64,000 nt of DNA from an uncultured Lachnospiraceae bacterium (GCA_947627245.1 CANQVH010000009.1:1-64000), one strand, 5' to 3'; positions 41,747 through 50,339 are shown, counted from the stretch's first letter. Made by a program: numbers and translations. Notes: a model not told the origin generated them from the sequence alone.

Positions 41747-41995
41747 ATGCTGTCGTTTCATGTGATGGATATACAGACCGGGGGAAAGCCCGATCTGGAA
41801 ACTATAATAAAAAAAGAGGACTGGACAGGAAAAGTAGATTACCGGTATAAACCTTCTTTTATCCTGAAAGAAAGCGGGGAACTGATTTTGCGTGATCTGT
41901 TTGGTAATATTGCAAGATGCCCCCATGACCGTTTCAGGGTTGAAATGGTTTATCCGGTAGATGGCGGATATGGATCATACGCTTATATATATTAG
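41747..41995 (+). CDS. Hypothetical protein (82 aa)
   Basis: GAGAAGG precedes ATG 41747; an in-frame GTG at 41738 is an alternative. The frame is open back to the previous gene's TAA, so the two might once have been one gene. The product is beta-rich with DWTGKVDYRYKPSF and RDLFGNIARCPHDRF. Function unknown. Confidence 0.55.
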   Translation: MLSFHVMDIQTGGKPDLETIIKKEDWTGKVDYRYKPSFILKESGELILRDLFGNIARCPHDRFRVEMVYPVDGGYGSYAYIY

Positions 41996-42003
41996 GAGGA
42001 ATT

Positions 42004-42384
42004 ATGTCAGAGTACAGAACTATCATTCTGCTCCTTTGTATAATGATTGCAAATTATATCATTTGGACATGTATCAGCTTTTATTTGTACAGGAAAAGAA
42101 TAAAGGATGCGGATAATAAAGCGCAACAAGACAATAGCATCATAAAACAAAAGCCATTGACACCGGAACAGATCCGTGACATCCACGCAAAAGGCAAGAT
42201 TACTCCGGAAGAAAAAGCAACAGAATGGGAGAGTCTGGATTTGTGCGTGCCGGGGGATATAATGGAAAAAGCATATCTGAGGTGCAGGAAATACGACAAC
42301 TGTCATGAGTGCCTGATGGACTATGCTGCAGAGCTGAACTCGGAATTCTCGTCTATGTATGGCTCTTATCATAACATATATTAA
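42004..42384 (+). CDS. Membrane-anchored hypothetical protein (126 aa)
   Basis: AGGAGG precedes the ATG. One N-terminal helix (residues about 6-29) is followed by a soluble tail with a short SHOCT-like stretch (LTPEQIRDIHAKGKITPEEK) and Cys residues (CRKYDNCHEC). Function unknown. Confidence 0.68.
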   Translation: MSEYRTIILLLCIMIANYIIWTCISFYLYRKRIKDADNKAQQDNSIIKQKPLTPEQIRDIHAKGKITPEEKATEWESLDLCVPGDIMEKAYLRCRKYDNCHECLMDYAAELNSEFSSMYGSYHNIY

Positions 42385-42472
42385 CTATTGCTATGCCCCA
42401 AATACAGTTGGTTCATGGAAACAGTAGAAGGGATGCTGTACCGGTGCACTATTCGTTTGAAAGGGGAAATTT

Positions 42473-42643
42473 ATGGCGTTTGAAAAGAAATGCGACCTAT
42501 GCGGGAACTTATATGAGAATTACAACGCATTTTTTGATCCAAAGATGGAAGACGGCAACAGGCTTGACCCCGATGTCAATGGGGTTGCCTTCGTGAAAGC
42601 GAACTGGGAACTTATCACATACCAGAGTTTCCAGAATTTCTGA
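42473..42643 (+). CDS. Truncated zinc-ribbon paralogue (56 aa)
   Basis: GAAAGGGG precedes the ATG. It begins MAFEKKCDLCGNLYENYNAF, nearly identical to the gene at 43391, but after about residue 42 it diverges and stops, lacking the second Cys pair. It looks like a partial duplicate. Confidence 0.65.
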   Translation: MAFEKKCDLCGNLYENYNAFFDPKMEDGNRLDPDVNGVAFVKANWELITYQSFQNF

Positions 42644-42658
42644 CAGGAGGTGCAGGGT

Positions 42659-43282
42659 ATGAGCTACAGCTTTCTGATTGGGATCAAAAAAGATTATACA
42701 GCGGAAATCATCCACGACTATAAAAACTCGTGGCTGTTTTCGCCGATCATCTGGGAAGTATTGTCAGACAAGTATATCCGTGACTATGTACGGACACCGT
42801 ATGGCTATAACAAATCCTTCTTCGGGATAGACGGGAATAAGATTTGGCTCCGGACGAATGAGGCGTTGAATGAAAGCAGCAACCTTGCCGACCGGGTCTG
42901 CTGGGAACTGTCGAACCAGCAGATATTCTTTTCAAAAGACCAGCAGTTGGTTTCCAGAAGCATCATTGATTTTGTGTCGCAGAACAAGGAATATGGCAAG
43001 CAGGAATCAGGGGTGTGCCCGCTGGAACAGGTACATATCACAGCCAGATTCATGGAAGCAGCCAATGACATCTCGATGCTGGATGGGAATATGTACCCAT
43101 ACTTCCTGTTAAAAAACAACTCATCGGATGATACGGTGGAATCCTGGTTCGAAAAATACGATGCGGAAAAGGATAAAACGGTTGCAATCCCGCTGTATGA
43201 GAAAAAAGAGAATGTAACCGAATTCGTGGTGATTGAGAAAAGAAAAATCCGGTTTATCAGCAACTTGGATTTTCAATATTGA
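42659..43282 (+). CDS. Hypothetical protein (207 aa)
   Basis: AGGAGG fixes ATG 42659. The sequence is aromatic-rich (SYSFLIGIKKDY at the start, then a DYVRTPYGYNKSFF segment), without signal or membrane helices or a recognised family. It lies between the truncated and the complete zinc-ribbon paralogue. Confidence 0.65.
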   Translation: MSYSFLIGIKKDYTAEIIHDYKNSWLFSPIIWEVLSDKYIRDYVRTPYGYNKSFFGIDGNKIWLRTNEALNESSNLADRVCWELSNQQIFFSKDQQLVSRSIIDFVSQNKEYGKQESGVCPLEQVHITARFMEAANDISMLDGNMYPYFLLKNNSSDDTVESWFEKYDAEKDKTVAIPLYEKKENVTEFVVIEKRKIRFISNLDFQY

Positions 43283-43327
43283 TGTCTTTTATGGTTAAAG
43301 AATGAGGGTCTTATGGACTGATATTCG

Positions 43328-43352
43328 GTCATTCATTGTCCGAGTAGTTCAC
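43328..43352 (+). repeat. IS605-like right-end motif (solo)
   Basis: TTCGG, a loop and CCGAG precede TAGTTCAC, the sequence that ends the complete TnpB element at 55561. No transposase is adjacent. Weak evidence. Confidence 0.35.
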
Positions 43353-43390
43353 TGCGAACTCCAAATAACTGATTTCGAAAGGAGAAACTC

Positions 43391-43660
43391 ATGGCGCTTG
43401 CGAAGAAATGCGATATATGCGGGAACTTATATGAGAATTATAATACGTTTTTTGATCCGGGAATGGAGGAGAGCAACGGGCTTGACCTCGATGTCAATGG
43501 GATCGCTTTCGTCAATATTGACGAGGAAGACATGTATTTTGCCCAGAAGCCCATCGACTGCTGCCCGGTATGCATGGATAAGCTCAAGACGCATATCAGG
43601 AAAATGATGAAGGATGCCGGGAACGGCAATATGGCGGAGGACAGCGATGGAAATATTTAA
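43391..43660 (+). CDS. Zinc-ribbon-like small protein (89 aa)
   Basis: AAAGGAG supports the start. Two Cys pairs, CDIC near residue 8 and CPVC near residue 59, could bind one zinc. A DxDVNGIAFVN segment lies between, similar to clostridial phage and plasmid small proteins. It overlaps the following YopX-like pseudogene. Confidence 0.7.
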   Translation: MALAKKCDICGNLYENYNTFFDPGMEESNGLDLDVNGIAFVNIDEEDMYFAQKPIDCCPVCMDKLKTHIRKMMKDAGNGNMAEDSDGNI

Positions 43661-44060
43661 AGCAAAATCCTTAAAAACCGGACTTTGGGAGACCAGTAAC
43701 TGTTCGGAAGGAACTTTAGAAAACGGAGTGTGGTTAGTATGACTTCCTTCCCGATACGCTGTGCCTTTATACAAGTATATCGGACATGGACGGGAAGGAC
43801 GTCTACACGAACGATATCATAGAGGTCACAACGGATATCGGGAAAAGCACCGGCATTATCCGGTTCGGAAAATACCAGAATGCTTTTGCCTTTGCGAACG
43901 GCGGGCACATCGGTTTCTACATCGACTGGGTAAAAAAGGCATACTGTTAAAAGAGCTTAGATACTGGCAGCAGAAACTGCGTGTCATCGGGAATGCTATC
44001 GATGACGATATCAGGAAACTGGGAGAAAGGGCCCTGCAGGAATCCGGGCATGAAGGCTAA
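43647..44060 (+). pseudogene. YopX-family gene broken by two frameshifts
   Basis: GGAGG precedes ATG 43647. The first frame ends at 43742; a second frame from about 43741 encodes DFLPDTLCLYTSISDMDGKD through NGGHIGFYIDW and stops at 43950. A third frame from the A6 run near 43932 continues ELRYWQQKLRVIGNAID to 44060. All three pieces align in order with the intact YopX-like protein at 44070. One extra A in the A6 run would restore the second junction, so decay, sequencing error or programmed slippage are all possible. Confidence 0.75.
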
Positions 44061-44069
44061 GGAGGACGT

Positions 44070-44462
44070 ATGTGGCTGTTCAAAGGAAAATGTGCCAAAG
44101 ACGGGGAATGGAAAGAGAGCGCCTGTTCTACAGGAGTTATGGAAGACGGAGTCAAGACTGACTTTATACCGGATACCGTATGTGTTTATACAAGCGCATC
44201 TGATAAGAAAAGAAAAAAGATTTTCACAAACGACATACTTCATGCGAACGAGAACGACATTGGCGTTGTGAGGTTCGGGCGTTACCTTGATACATTCGGT
44301 CCTGGGGACGGCGGGCATATCGGATTCTATGTCGAATGGACCGGCGATGCCAGGAGCTTATTCCGCAAAGACCTGGGATACTGGGCAGATAACGCATATG
44401 TCATCGGGAATACCATTGACAATCCGGATTGTATCCAGATTGGGGAAGGAAAAGAATTGTGA
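44070..44462 (+). CDS. YopX-like phage/plasmid protein (130 aa)
   Basis: AAGGAGG precedes the ATG. The series VCVYTSASDKKRKKIFTNDI, GVVRFGRYL and GHIGFYVEW is the YopX-family signature, common in Firmicutes phages and integrative elements and of unknown function. Its neighbour upstream is a decayed paralogue. Confidence 0.82.
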   Translation: MWLFKGKCAKDGEWKESACSTGVMEDGVKTDFIPDTVCVYTSASDKKRKKIFTNDILHANENDIGVVRFGRYLDTFGPGDGGHIGFYVEWTGDARSLFRKDLGYWADNAYVIGNTIDNPDCIQIGEGKEL

Positions 44463-44671
44463 AGATTACAACGCAGGATGGGCAGGTTGTCCACGCCCAT
44501 ACCATCGAAGTCGGCAGCAACGTGATCCGATACACGCCGGACGAGGATCACCGCAGGAAGATCGTATGCGGGACATACAAGGACCGGTGCCGGGCAACGG
44601 AAGTCTTTTCCGAAATGGCAGAGACCGGCTGGACCCAGAAAAATCCGGAATATGTAATGCCAAAGGAGTGA
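44459..44671 (+). CDS. Small conserved protein (70 aa), paralogue of the gene at 20892
   Basis: GTG 44459 overlaps the YopX stop (GTGA) with GGAAGGA upstream. The MKITTQDGQVV start and IVCGTYKDR block align with the 81-aa product near recG. Function unknown. Confidence 0.7.
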   Translation: MKITTQDGQVVHAHTIEVGSNVIRYTPDEDHRRKIVCGTYKDRCRATEVFSEMAETGWTQKNPEYVMPKE

Positions 44672-44675
44672 GTGG

Positions 44676-45617
44676 ATGAACAACATAGAGCGAGGATTAT
44701 TGCAGAGCGTGTGCGAGAACAACATGTTCGGGGCTAAGAAATATGCCCGGTGCATACTGCTCAATAACAAGGCGAAATCAAACGAGTATTTCTGCAACGA
44801 AATGATCCACAAGCTGGATATGGAAGACGAGATGGTATTGCCGGCAAACCTGAAAGGCCTGCTTTTCGTGGAGGATCCGAAAGAGACGTTCAAGGAAGGC
44901 CGTTATTATCTCAGCAGCCGGGAACAGGCCGTATCGGAAAAGATCTTCCGTATGTGCCATGCCTCACAGAAGCTCGCGGAGCTTGGAGTGAACTATGTCA
45001 ACTCGACCATGCTGTATGGCGAAAGCGGTACCGGAAAAACGACATTCGGGCGCTGTATCGCGTATAAACTGGGGCTGCCGTTCGCATACCTGAACTTTAC
45101 CAGGGTGATCGACAGCTACCTGGGTGCCACATCAAAGAATCTGTCGAACATTTTCGATTATGTCAATGGCCGCAAGTGCGTCCTGATGCTCGATGAGATC
45201 GATGCGATCGGCATGGCGCGGAAATCGAAGAATGAAGTCGGGGAGCTGTCAAGGGTCGTGATCGGGCTCATGCAGAACCTGGATCGGCTGACCGGGGACA
45301 CGGTCGTGATCGGGGCGACAAACCGTCTGGACATCATTGATCCGGCACTGCTGCGGAGGTTCACGGTCAAGCATGAAGTGGTACGCCCGAACCGGGAGGA
45401 ACGGCTTGGGATGGTGCGGAAGTTCTTCGGTGACGTCGGGTACGATATCCCGGAGGACAAGCTACAGAAATTCGCTGAGCCAGGGGACACGCAGGCAGGG
45501 CTGGAGAACCGTATGATCATGGAGCTGGTCAACTTTTATTCGGAGCAGGAAGATTCTGTGGAAGAAAAAATCGATAAACAGGGAGACAATAATGTATACG
45601 ATCAAACTACTGCTTGA
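44676..45617 (+). CDS. AAA+ ATPase, FtsH/ClpX-like core (313 aa)
   Basis: AAAGGAG precedes the ATG. The core has Walker A YGESGTGKTTF near residue 114, Walker B VLMLDEIDAIG near 169, sensor-1 GATNRLD and arginine-finger DPALLRRF. This is the classical AAA clade, without protease or membrane domain. The last few residues (about from TTA back to 45607) lie where an IS110 relic begins, so the natural C-terminus may be altered. Likely remodels a protein complex of the element. Confidence 0.85.
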   Translation: MNNIERGLLQSVCENNMFGAKKYARCILLNNKAKSNEYFCNEMIHKLDMEDEMVLPANLKGLLFVEDPKETFKEGRYYLSSREQAVSEKIFRMCHASQKLAELGVNYVNSTMLYGESGTGKTTFGRCIAYKLGLPFAYLNFTRVIDSYLGATSKNLSNIFDYVNGRKCVLMLDEIDAIGMARKSKNEVGELSRVVIGLMQNLDRLTGDTVVIGATNRLDIIDPALLRRFTVKHEVVRPNREERLGMVRKFFGDVGYDIPEDKLQKFAEPGDTQAGLENRMIMELVNFYSEQEDSVEEKIDKQGDNNVYDQTTA

Positions 45618-45985
45618 TACAACTGCGTATCTGGTAGATGGCAGTGAGGATCATCCGGGCGATCACAGTAATGGCACGTTTCTTGCCGCGGCGTTTCATG
45701 ATGCGCTCATATTTGGACTTGTAATAAGGGGCTTGTTGGCTTTCACGGCTGCATAGGCGACTTGCACCAATGCAGGTTTGAGGTAGACACCGGCACGTGT
45801 GATCAAGACAGATTTCTTCTTACTGGCTGGCTGATTACTGCTGCGAGTCAGGCCGGCCCTGCAGTATAAACGCTTTGAGCTTAAAAACTGTGTCATGTCA
45901 GTACCAATCTTGGAAATGACAGTGACCGCACTTCTGCGGTCAATACCGGGAATGATGCAGAGTAACTGGACAGTATTTTCGTAAG
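45607..45985 (-). pseudogene. IS110-family transposase C-terminal remnant
   Basis: On the minus strand the frames read CIIPGIDRRSAVTVISKIG, then KKKSVLITRAGVYLKPALVQ, and after a frameshift near 45720, YYKSKYERIMKRRGKKRAIT to a stop at 45607. This is the Transposase_20 (helix-hairpin-helix) half of IS110 transposases. The catalytic DEDD half is missing, so it is inactive. Confidence 0.85.
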
Positions 45986-46035
45986 GTTAAACCAGAGAAT
46001 CGATTATTGGGTCTATATCATTTATCGAAGATGTG

Positions 46036-46045
46036 ATATAATCCA
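46036..46045 (+). promoter_or_regulatory. Extended -10 promoter TGATATAAT
   Basis: A TG-N-TATAAT extended -10 lies about 40 nt before the phosphoesterase start and has no CATATT box. It lies just past the IS110 relic, so it may be a new promoter for the genes downstream. Confidence 0.5.
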
Positions 46046-46081
46046 TATGTGCGTGGACGAGACGCAGGAGAATATGTCGCT

Positions 46082-46840
46082 ATGCAAAATAAAGAACATA
46101 TAAGAATACTTGTGATTCCGGATATCCATCTGAAACCATGGATTTTTGACTGTGCGGAGATTATCTTGAGGGTCAGAAAGGCAGACCGTGCTGTCTGCCT
46201 CATGGATATGCCAGACGATCTGAATATGCAGTTTCAAATCGGCCTGTATGAAAAAACATTCGATCGGGCAATTAAGTTCGCCAAGGATCATCCAGATACA
46301 CTCTGGTGCTACGGCAACCATGACCTGAGCTATCCATGGGGAATGCTGGAAACTGGGTATTCCTTATATGCGGAAAGAACGGTCATATCAAAGCTGGACA
46401 AATTGATTAATTCTTTGCAGGATCCATCCCAGATCGCGTTCATGCATCGGGTCGGGAATGTCCTTTTCTCGCACGGCGGACTGACTGCGGATTTTGTCCG
46501 AAAGCTGAATGAGGAGTTCACGGAAGATGATATTGACGATATCCTGTCGGTAGTAAACAGTGTTCCGCCAAAATATATGTGGAATGACGAATCACCGCTG
46601 TGGCTCCGCCCGCAGTACAGGGATGTGGAAGCATTTCGGAAAGATACGTACCTTCAGGTAGTTGGGCATACGCCGGTTGAGACGATCACTCTCAGGAATG
46701 GGTTCCTTTCAACTGACGTGTTTTCCAGACGTTCAGATGGAAGCCAGATCGGGGAATCGGCAATGGCCGTAATTGATACGAAAACAAAGGAATACGAAAA
46801 GGTGGAGGCAGAAAGGAAGGAAGAGGATGAGCTGTACTGA
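46082..46840 (+). CDS. Calcineurin-like metallophosphoesterase (252 aa)
   Basis: GCAGGAG lies 11 nt before ATG 46082; an upstream GTG at 46049 is less likely. Metal-ligand motifs appear in order: PDIH near the start, YGNHD near residue 80, FSHGG and VVGHTPV. This matches PP2A/ApaH-like or MPP-superfamily phosphoesterases, with nucleotides, nucleic acids or phosphoproteins as possible substrates. The spacing resembles phage serine/threonine phosphatase-like enzymes. Confidence 0.87.
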   Translation: MQNKEHIRILVIPDIHLKPWIFDCAEIILRVRKADRAVCLMDMPDDLNMQFQIGLYEKTFDRAIKFAKDHPDTLWCYGNHDLSYPWGMLETGYSLYAERTVISKLDKLINSLQDPSQIAFMHRVGNVLFSHGGLTADFVRKLNEEFTEDDIDDILSVVNSVPPKYMWNDESPLWLRPQYRDVEAFRKDTYLQVVGHTPVETITLRNGFLSTDVFSRRSDGSQIGESAMAVIDTKTKEYEKVEAERKEEDELY

Positions 46841-47054
46841 CATCGGGAAACTGGCTGATTCCATGATCAGCATTTCCACACTAAAAGGCAGGACTTTGAA
46901 AAAGATCTGGGAAGAGGATATCCAGCTCACAGCAAAAGAAGATACCAGCTTCGACGAGGTGCAGGGATTCATACAGAAAAAGCAGGAGCAGGGCCGGCTG
47001 TATGAGAAATATGATAAATCAGTCTTGAAGTCGCAGATTGCGACTTCAAGATAA
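46827..47054 (+). CDS. Small hypothetical protein (75 aa)
   Basis: The ATG overlaps the phosphoesterase end, with GGAAGAGG upstream. Charged helical protein, no motif recognised. Translational coupling suggests functional association. Confidence 0.6.
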   Translation: MSCTDIGKLADSMISISTLKGRTLKKIWEEDIQLTAKEDTSFDEVQGFIQKKQEQGRLYEKYDKSVLKSQIATSR

Positions 47055-47213
47055 TAAGCAGGAAGCGGAGATGGGCGAAAAGAAAGCTATATGATAATGA
47101 CAAGGCGACTGTATCAAGTTCTGAAATAGGAGATATGGTGAAGAATTTTGTAAGAAGTTTGGTTATCCAAAAGATGATTCTGGAAAAGAAGAATGTGATA
47201 GTTGGGAGTAAGA

Positions 47214-47624
47214 ATGAAACTTAAAAGCGTGATCAGTCGACTTGGAACCGAAGCTATAGTCGACGAAAATACGAGAGCGTTGTATGATTACGATAACAAG
47301 AAACGGAAGATCATGTACACTGCGCAAGCTGTTGAGAATGGTGAATATATAAATACGTGGATAACATATATAGAAGATGGAACTGTTAATACACTGGAAG
47401 AGCGATTAACTAAGTTTCAAAATCCACTGTACGCTGCGTATACAGAGTTTGTTAAATACGACAGGAAGAAAAGTGATCCGGATGGTCGTATTTATGAAGA
47501 GTTTTTAAACGAAATCAGAGAAAAAGAAGATCTGTTTTTTACAGAAGATGGAAATTATAGGAATAAATTTTGCGTTACAATAGATCTTTTTGGAAAGAAG
47601 GTTGTTTTTAATGATATAAATTGA
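47214..47624 (+). CDS. Hypothetical protein (136 aa), AT-rich
   Basis: GGGAG precedes ATG 47214. Codon use is more AT-rich than its neighbours, suggesting separate origin. Mixed alpha/beta protein with no recognised domain. Confidence 0.55.
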   Translation: MKLKSVISRLGTEAIVDENTRALYDYDNKKRKIMYTAQAVENGEYINTWITYIEDGTVNTLEERLTKFQNPLYAAYTEFVKYDRKKSDPDGRIYEEFLNEIREKEDLFFTEDGNYRNKFCVTIDLFGKKVVFNDIN

Positions 47625-47732
47625 GGAAAGAAGCGAATTAGCGGATAACAGAAAGAGGCTATTTTGATGGTAAGAAACAAGTTATCTTCAAAATAACGAA
47701 AAAGGATAGGAAAGACGCAAAGAATGCTTAAG

Positions 47733-47768
47733 AAAAGGCGCTGGTATGAAAAAGCGTCTTTTTTTTTG
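47733..47768 (+). terminator. Rho-independent terminator
   Basis: GGCGCT/AGCGTC with a loop of about 10 nt and a run of nine T. Confidence 0.75.
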
Positions 47769-47774
47769 TAATTT

Positions 47775-47782
47775 AACATATT
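47775..47782 (+). promoter_or_regulatory. AACATATT promoter-like box
   Basis: A variant of the box 36 nt before the next start, right after a terminator. Confidence 0.45.
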
Positions 47783-47810
47783 GGGATTATAATATCAGGA
47801 GAAACTTTTT

Positions 47811-48308
47811 ATGGACGTTGTATATTTCGAACTTAATAACTGGATGCCGGGAGAGCATTATCCGAATGAGGAGCCATTCCTTACCTGGCTGAAGAATGAT
47901 TTTGACCTCTATTTTCTGAACCACGACTGGGTGGAAAAGAACGAACTCTGTGTCGTGGCAAGCCATGTGGACATGTCCGTGAATTTCTGTATCACAGCAA
48001 AGCGGGAGTGGGTGGAGGAAAACTGCCCACGGCTCCTTACGGAGTATACGCAGTTTTTGCGCAAGCCGGATGAAGATGATGAAGACGGAATTGTATATGG
48101 ACAATTCGGGCACGAATTTCTTCCGTATGAGGAATGCTATATTGGAATCTCATTTGCCACTGATGAGGACGAGGATATCTTCTGGGGCGACGAAGACGAA
48201 GAATACGAAGACGAAGAATACGAAGACGAAGAATACGAAGACGAAGAATACGAAGAATACGAAGAATATGACGAAGAATACGACGATGAGGACGAATGGG
48301 AGGAGTGA
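47811..48308 (+). CDS. Conserved hypothetical protein with acidic repeat tail (165 aa)
   Basis: AGGAGAAAC precedes the ATG. The first 120 residues (VVYFELNNWMPG then EEPFLTWLKNDF) resemble a widespread clostridial mobile-element protein of unknown function. The tail is built from DEEYE units encoded by a 12-bp tandem repeat (48194-48255), a stretch prone to slippage. Confidence 0.72.
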   Translation: MDVVYFELNNWMPGEHYPNEEPFLTWLKNDFDLYFLNHDWVEKNELCVVASHVDMSVNFCITAKREWVEENCPRLLTEYTQFLRKPDEDDEDGIVYGQFGHEFLPYEECYIGISFATDEDEDIFWGDEDEEYEDEEYEDEEYEDEEYEEYEEYDEEYDDEDEWEE

Positions 48309-48489
48309 TCCGTTTTTGGAACTGATCCGGATCCGGCTGCAACTGGGGGAAAGACGGACGGCTGTATGGGGCAAAAAGGATTAATTTTTCGTACCAGAAG
48401 AAAAGGGCGTTTTTCAGAGAAATGAACTTCTTGCTGGGATCAGACCCCTAAAAAAGACATGAGTATATTTGACAGAAAGGAGATTTATT

Positions 48490-48873
48490 ATGACGACAAA
48501 GGATTCCTTGAATAAAATTATCGAACACAAAAAGGAAAAAGGCTGCGGTAATCCGGTATTCATCCTGATGATGTTTGAGCATCCGGATAAGGAGCTGGTA
48601 TATCCGACGGGGAAGCACAGCGGGTTCCCGGATCTCGGTGATACACGGGATATAGGGTTCTTCCATAACCTTGATGTTGCAATCATGAGCATGAATGAAA
48701 ATGACGCGAATATCCGTGAAGGATTATATAATGCAGGGTTTATCCTGTGTCACTTCCCCGGTATGTATCAGGAAGCGGGTCCAAGCGAACGTATGTATTT
48801 TATATGGGACGAAGAAAAGGAACGCTTTATTCAGCAGGAAGAGCCGGAAATGTTTGCGAAGTGCGCTTATTAA
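48490..48873 (+). CDS. Hypothetical protein (127 aa)
   Basis: AAAGGAG fixes ATG 48490. The sequence (NPVFILMMFEHPDKELVYPTG, then DLGDTRDIGFFHN) looks like a compact alpha/beta protein of a kind seen in clostridial plasmids; function unknown. Confidence 0.68.
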   Translation: MTTKDSLNKIIEHKKEKGCGNPVFILMMFEHPDKELVYPTGKHSGFPDLGDTRDIGFFHNLDVAIMSMNENDANIREGLYNAGFILCHFPGMYQEAGPSERMYFIWDEEKERFIQQEEPEMFAKCAY

Positions 48874-48889
48874 GGAGGTGGGGAAGGCA

Positions 48890-49336
48890 GTGGCATACAG
48901 AGAAGAAATAATGGATCTATTTGAAGTACCGGACGATTATTTCCTTGCACACTGTATCAGTGCCGATTTTGCGCTCGGCCGCGGGATCGCTGTCGAGTTT
49001 AACAAGCGCTTCAACATGGAAAATGCCTTGCAGCGGCAAAAACCAAGGTACCTGAGGAACTATATTAACGGCAGGGTCGGCGGCGACTGTATCCGTATTG
49101 GGCGGGTATTGAACCTGGTCACGAAAGAGTACTGTTATCAGAAGCCGACGCTTGGGACGATGTGGGCTGCCCTGAGGAAGATGAAAGAGGTCTGCCTTCA
49201 GGACAACATCCGGAAGGTCGCCATGCCGATGATCGGGTCGGGGCTTGATCGGCTGAAATGGCACGATGTATCAGCGACGATCAAGGATATGTTCCGGGAT
49301 ACGGATATTGAAATTTTAGTATGCAGGCTCAGATAA
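48890..49336 (+). CDS. Macro-domain ADP-ribose hydrolase-like protein (148 aa)
   Basis: AAGGAGG precedes GTG 48890. AHCISADFALGRGIAVEF and MPMIGSGLDRLKW match the ADP-ribose-binding loops of the ALC1/TARG1-like macro-domain group, which remove ADP-ribose from proteins, DNA or O-acetyl esters. Phages and mobile elements carry such genes to undo ADP-ribosylation. No DarT-like toxin lies next to it, so a DarTG pair is not supported. Confidence 0.83.
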   Translation: MAYREEIMDLFEVPDDYFLAHCISADFALGRGIAVEFNKRFNMENALQRQKPRYLRNYINGRVGGDCIRIGRVLNLVTKEYCYQKPTLGTMWAALRKMKEVCLQDNIRKVAMPMIGSGLDRLKWHDVSATIKDMFRDTDIEILVCRLR

Positions 49337-49369
49337 TTTTCCATACAGGAAAATCGAAGGGAAAAAATA

Positions 49370-49435
49370 ATGAAGCTCGGATTCTGTGATTTTTGTAAAA
49401 AAAACGAAGACAACGTCCAAGATGTTCCCAATTGA
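49370..49435 (+). pseudogene. Tiny zinc-ribbon gene fragment (21 aa)
   Basis: GAAGGGA precedes an ATG reading MKLGFCDFCKKNEDN and stopping after 21 codons. The CDFC pair recalls the CDIC start of the 43391 family. Probably a relic. Confidence 0.4.
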
Positions 49436-49451
49436 TGAATGGCTGCCGCAC

Positions 49452-49480
49452 ACTCGTGACTTCAGTCATGAGTAGTTCAC
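49452..49480 (+). repeat. IS605-like right-end hairpin (solo)
   Basis: A 10-bp hairpin (ACTCGTGACT/AGTCATGAGT) is followed directly by TAGTTCAC... in reading AGTAGTTCAC, the same order as the right end of the TnpB element (CTCCGCCTT/AAGGCGGGG then TAGTTCAC). No transposase is nearby. Confidence 0.45.
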
Positions 49481-49537
49481 GATAAGGGGACGCAGAAGAT
49501 GTTTGACCTAGAAGAAAAGGGCTTTTACAGGAATTCA

Positions 49538-49545
49538 ACATATTT
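49538..49545 (+). promoter_or_regulatory. AACATATT promoter-like box
   Basis: A variant 56 nt before the next start. Confidence 0.4.
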
Positions 49546-49593
49546 GGCAGAATCGATATGATGGAAAAGCCAAACGAGGAGTGGAGGAACGTA

Positions 49594-50268
49594 ATGTATA
49601 AGGACTACAAAGAGAAAGTTAAGAAGTTACTTGCACTCGCGGAGAGCCCGAACGAGCACGAGGCGCGTGCAGCACTGCTTAAGGCGCGCCAGCTTATGGC
49701 GGAACACAAGATCGCTGAGGCTGATATGGAGGACATTAAAAAGCAAAAGGTTGTCAATAAGATCATCGACGGAATTACCTGCAGCAAAAGACGGGATCCT
49801 TGGATCATTGACCTGAGCGGGACGATCATGGGTAATTACTGCTGTAAAGCCTACCGGACGAGGGCTTGCGGAAAGCAGACTTTCCAAATAGGTATAATTG
49901 GTTTCGAAGAAGATGTTGAAATAGCAGAGGCGGTGTTTCTTTACGCATTAGACTGTGCCCGATCCGAGATCAAGCAGATAAAAACAAATAACAATATATA
50001 TTGCAGCAGTTATGTAAAATCACTTTGTGACAGTTACGGAATTGGATTCGTATATGGTATTTCAAAGATGTTCAGTCAACAACAGAAAGAAAACGAGGAA
50101 AGTTGGGGACTTGTTCTTACTCTTCCGAAAGAAGTTAAGGAAGCATCTTCATATCTCGGTAAAAATGATTTCAAAGCGAATATAGATTACAATAGAAGTA
50201 TGCTTGTCAAGGGAGTCAGAGACGGTGAAAGCTTCAGCCCGGGAAAAAGGCTAAAGAGGTACCAATGA
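49594..50268 (+). CDS. DUF2786-domain protein (224 aa)
   Basis: GGAGGAAC precedes ATG 49594. The N-terminal 45 residues (KVKKLLALAESPNEHEARAA, then KARQLMAEHKI) are the DUF2786 pattern. The remainder, with a WIIDLSGTIMGNYCC block, matches the C-terminal domain that usually accompanies it in phage proteins. Function unknown, frequently phage- or plasmid-encoded. Confidence 0.83.
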   Translation: MYKDYKEKVKKLLALAESPNEHEARAALLKARQLMAEHKIAEADMEDIKKQKVVNKIIDGITCSKRRDPWIIDLSGTIMGNYCCKAYRTRACGKQTFQIGIIGFEEDVEIAEAVFLYALDCARSEIKQIKTNNNIYCSSYVKSLCDSYGIGFVYGISKMFSQQQKENEESWGLVLTLPKEVKEASSYLGKNDFKANIDYNRSMLVKGVRDGESFSPGKRLKRYQ

Positions 50269-50339
50269 CCCATGACTGAAGTTACTGGCGTTCTTGCCTA
50301 TCGCGTAAATTCAATACCAATGATTCTGAAGGAGGCTTT

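Noticed and set aside
45592-45756. Plus-strand ORF starting MYTIKLLLD
   Set aside because: It is the antisense of the IS110 transposase C-terminus (ARMILTAIYQIR).
47088-47213. Small Cys-containing frame (FCKKFGYPKDD) before 47214
   Set aside because: It has in-frame stops upstream and no start or ribosome site; at most a decayed fragment.
48037-48374. ORFs opposite or out of frame with the acidic tail
   Set aside because: They are repeat-derived (RILRLRILR or FVFFVFV) shadows of the 12-bp repeat.
48890-49336. DarTG toxin-antitoxin system
   Set aside because: Only a macro domain is present; neither neighbour resembles a DarT ADP-ribosyltransferase.
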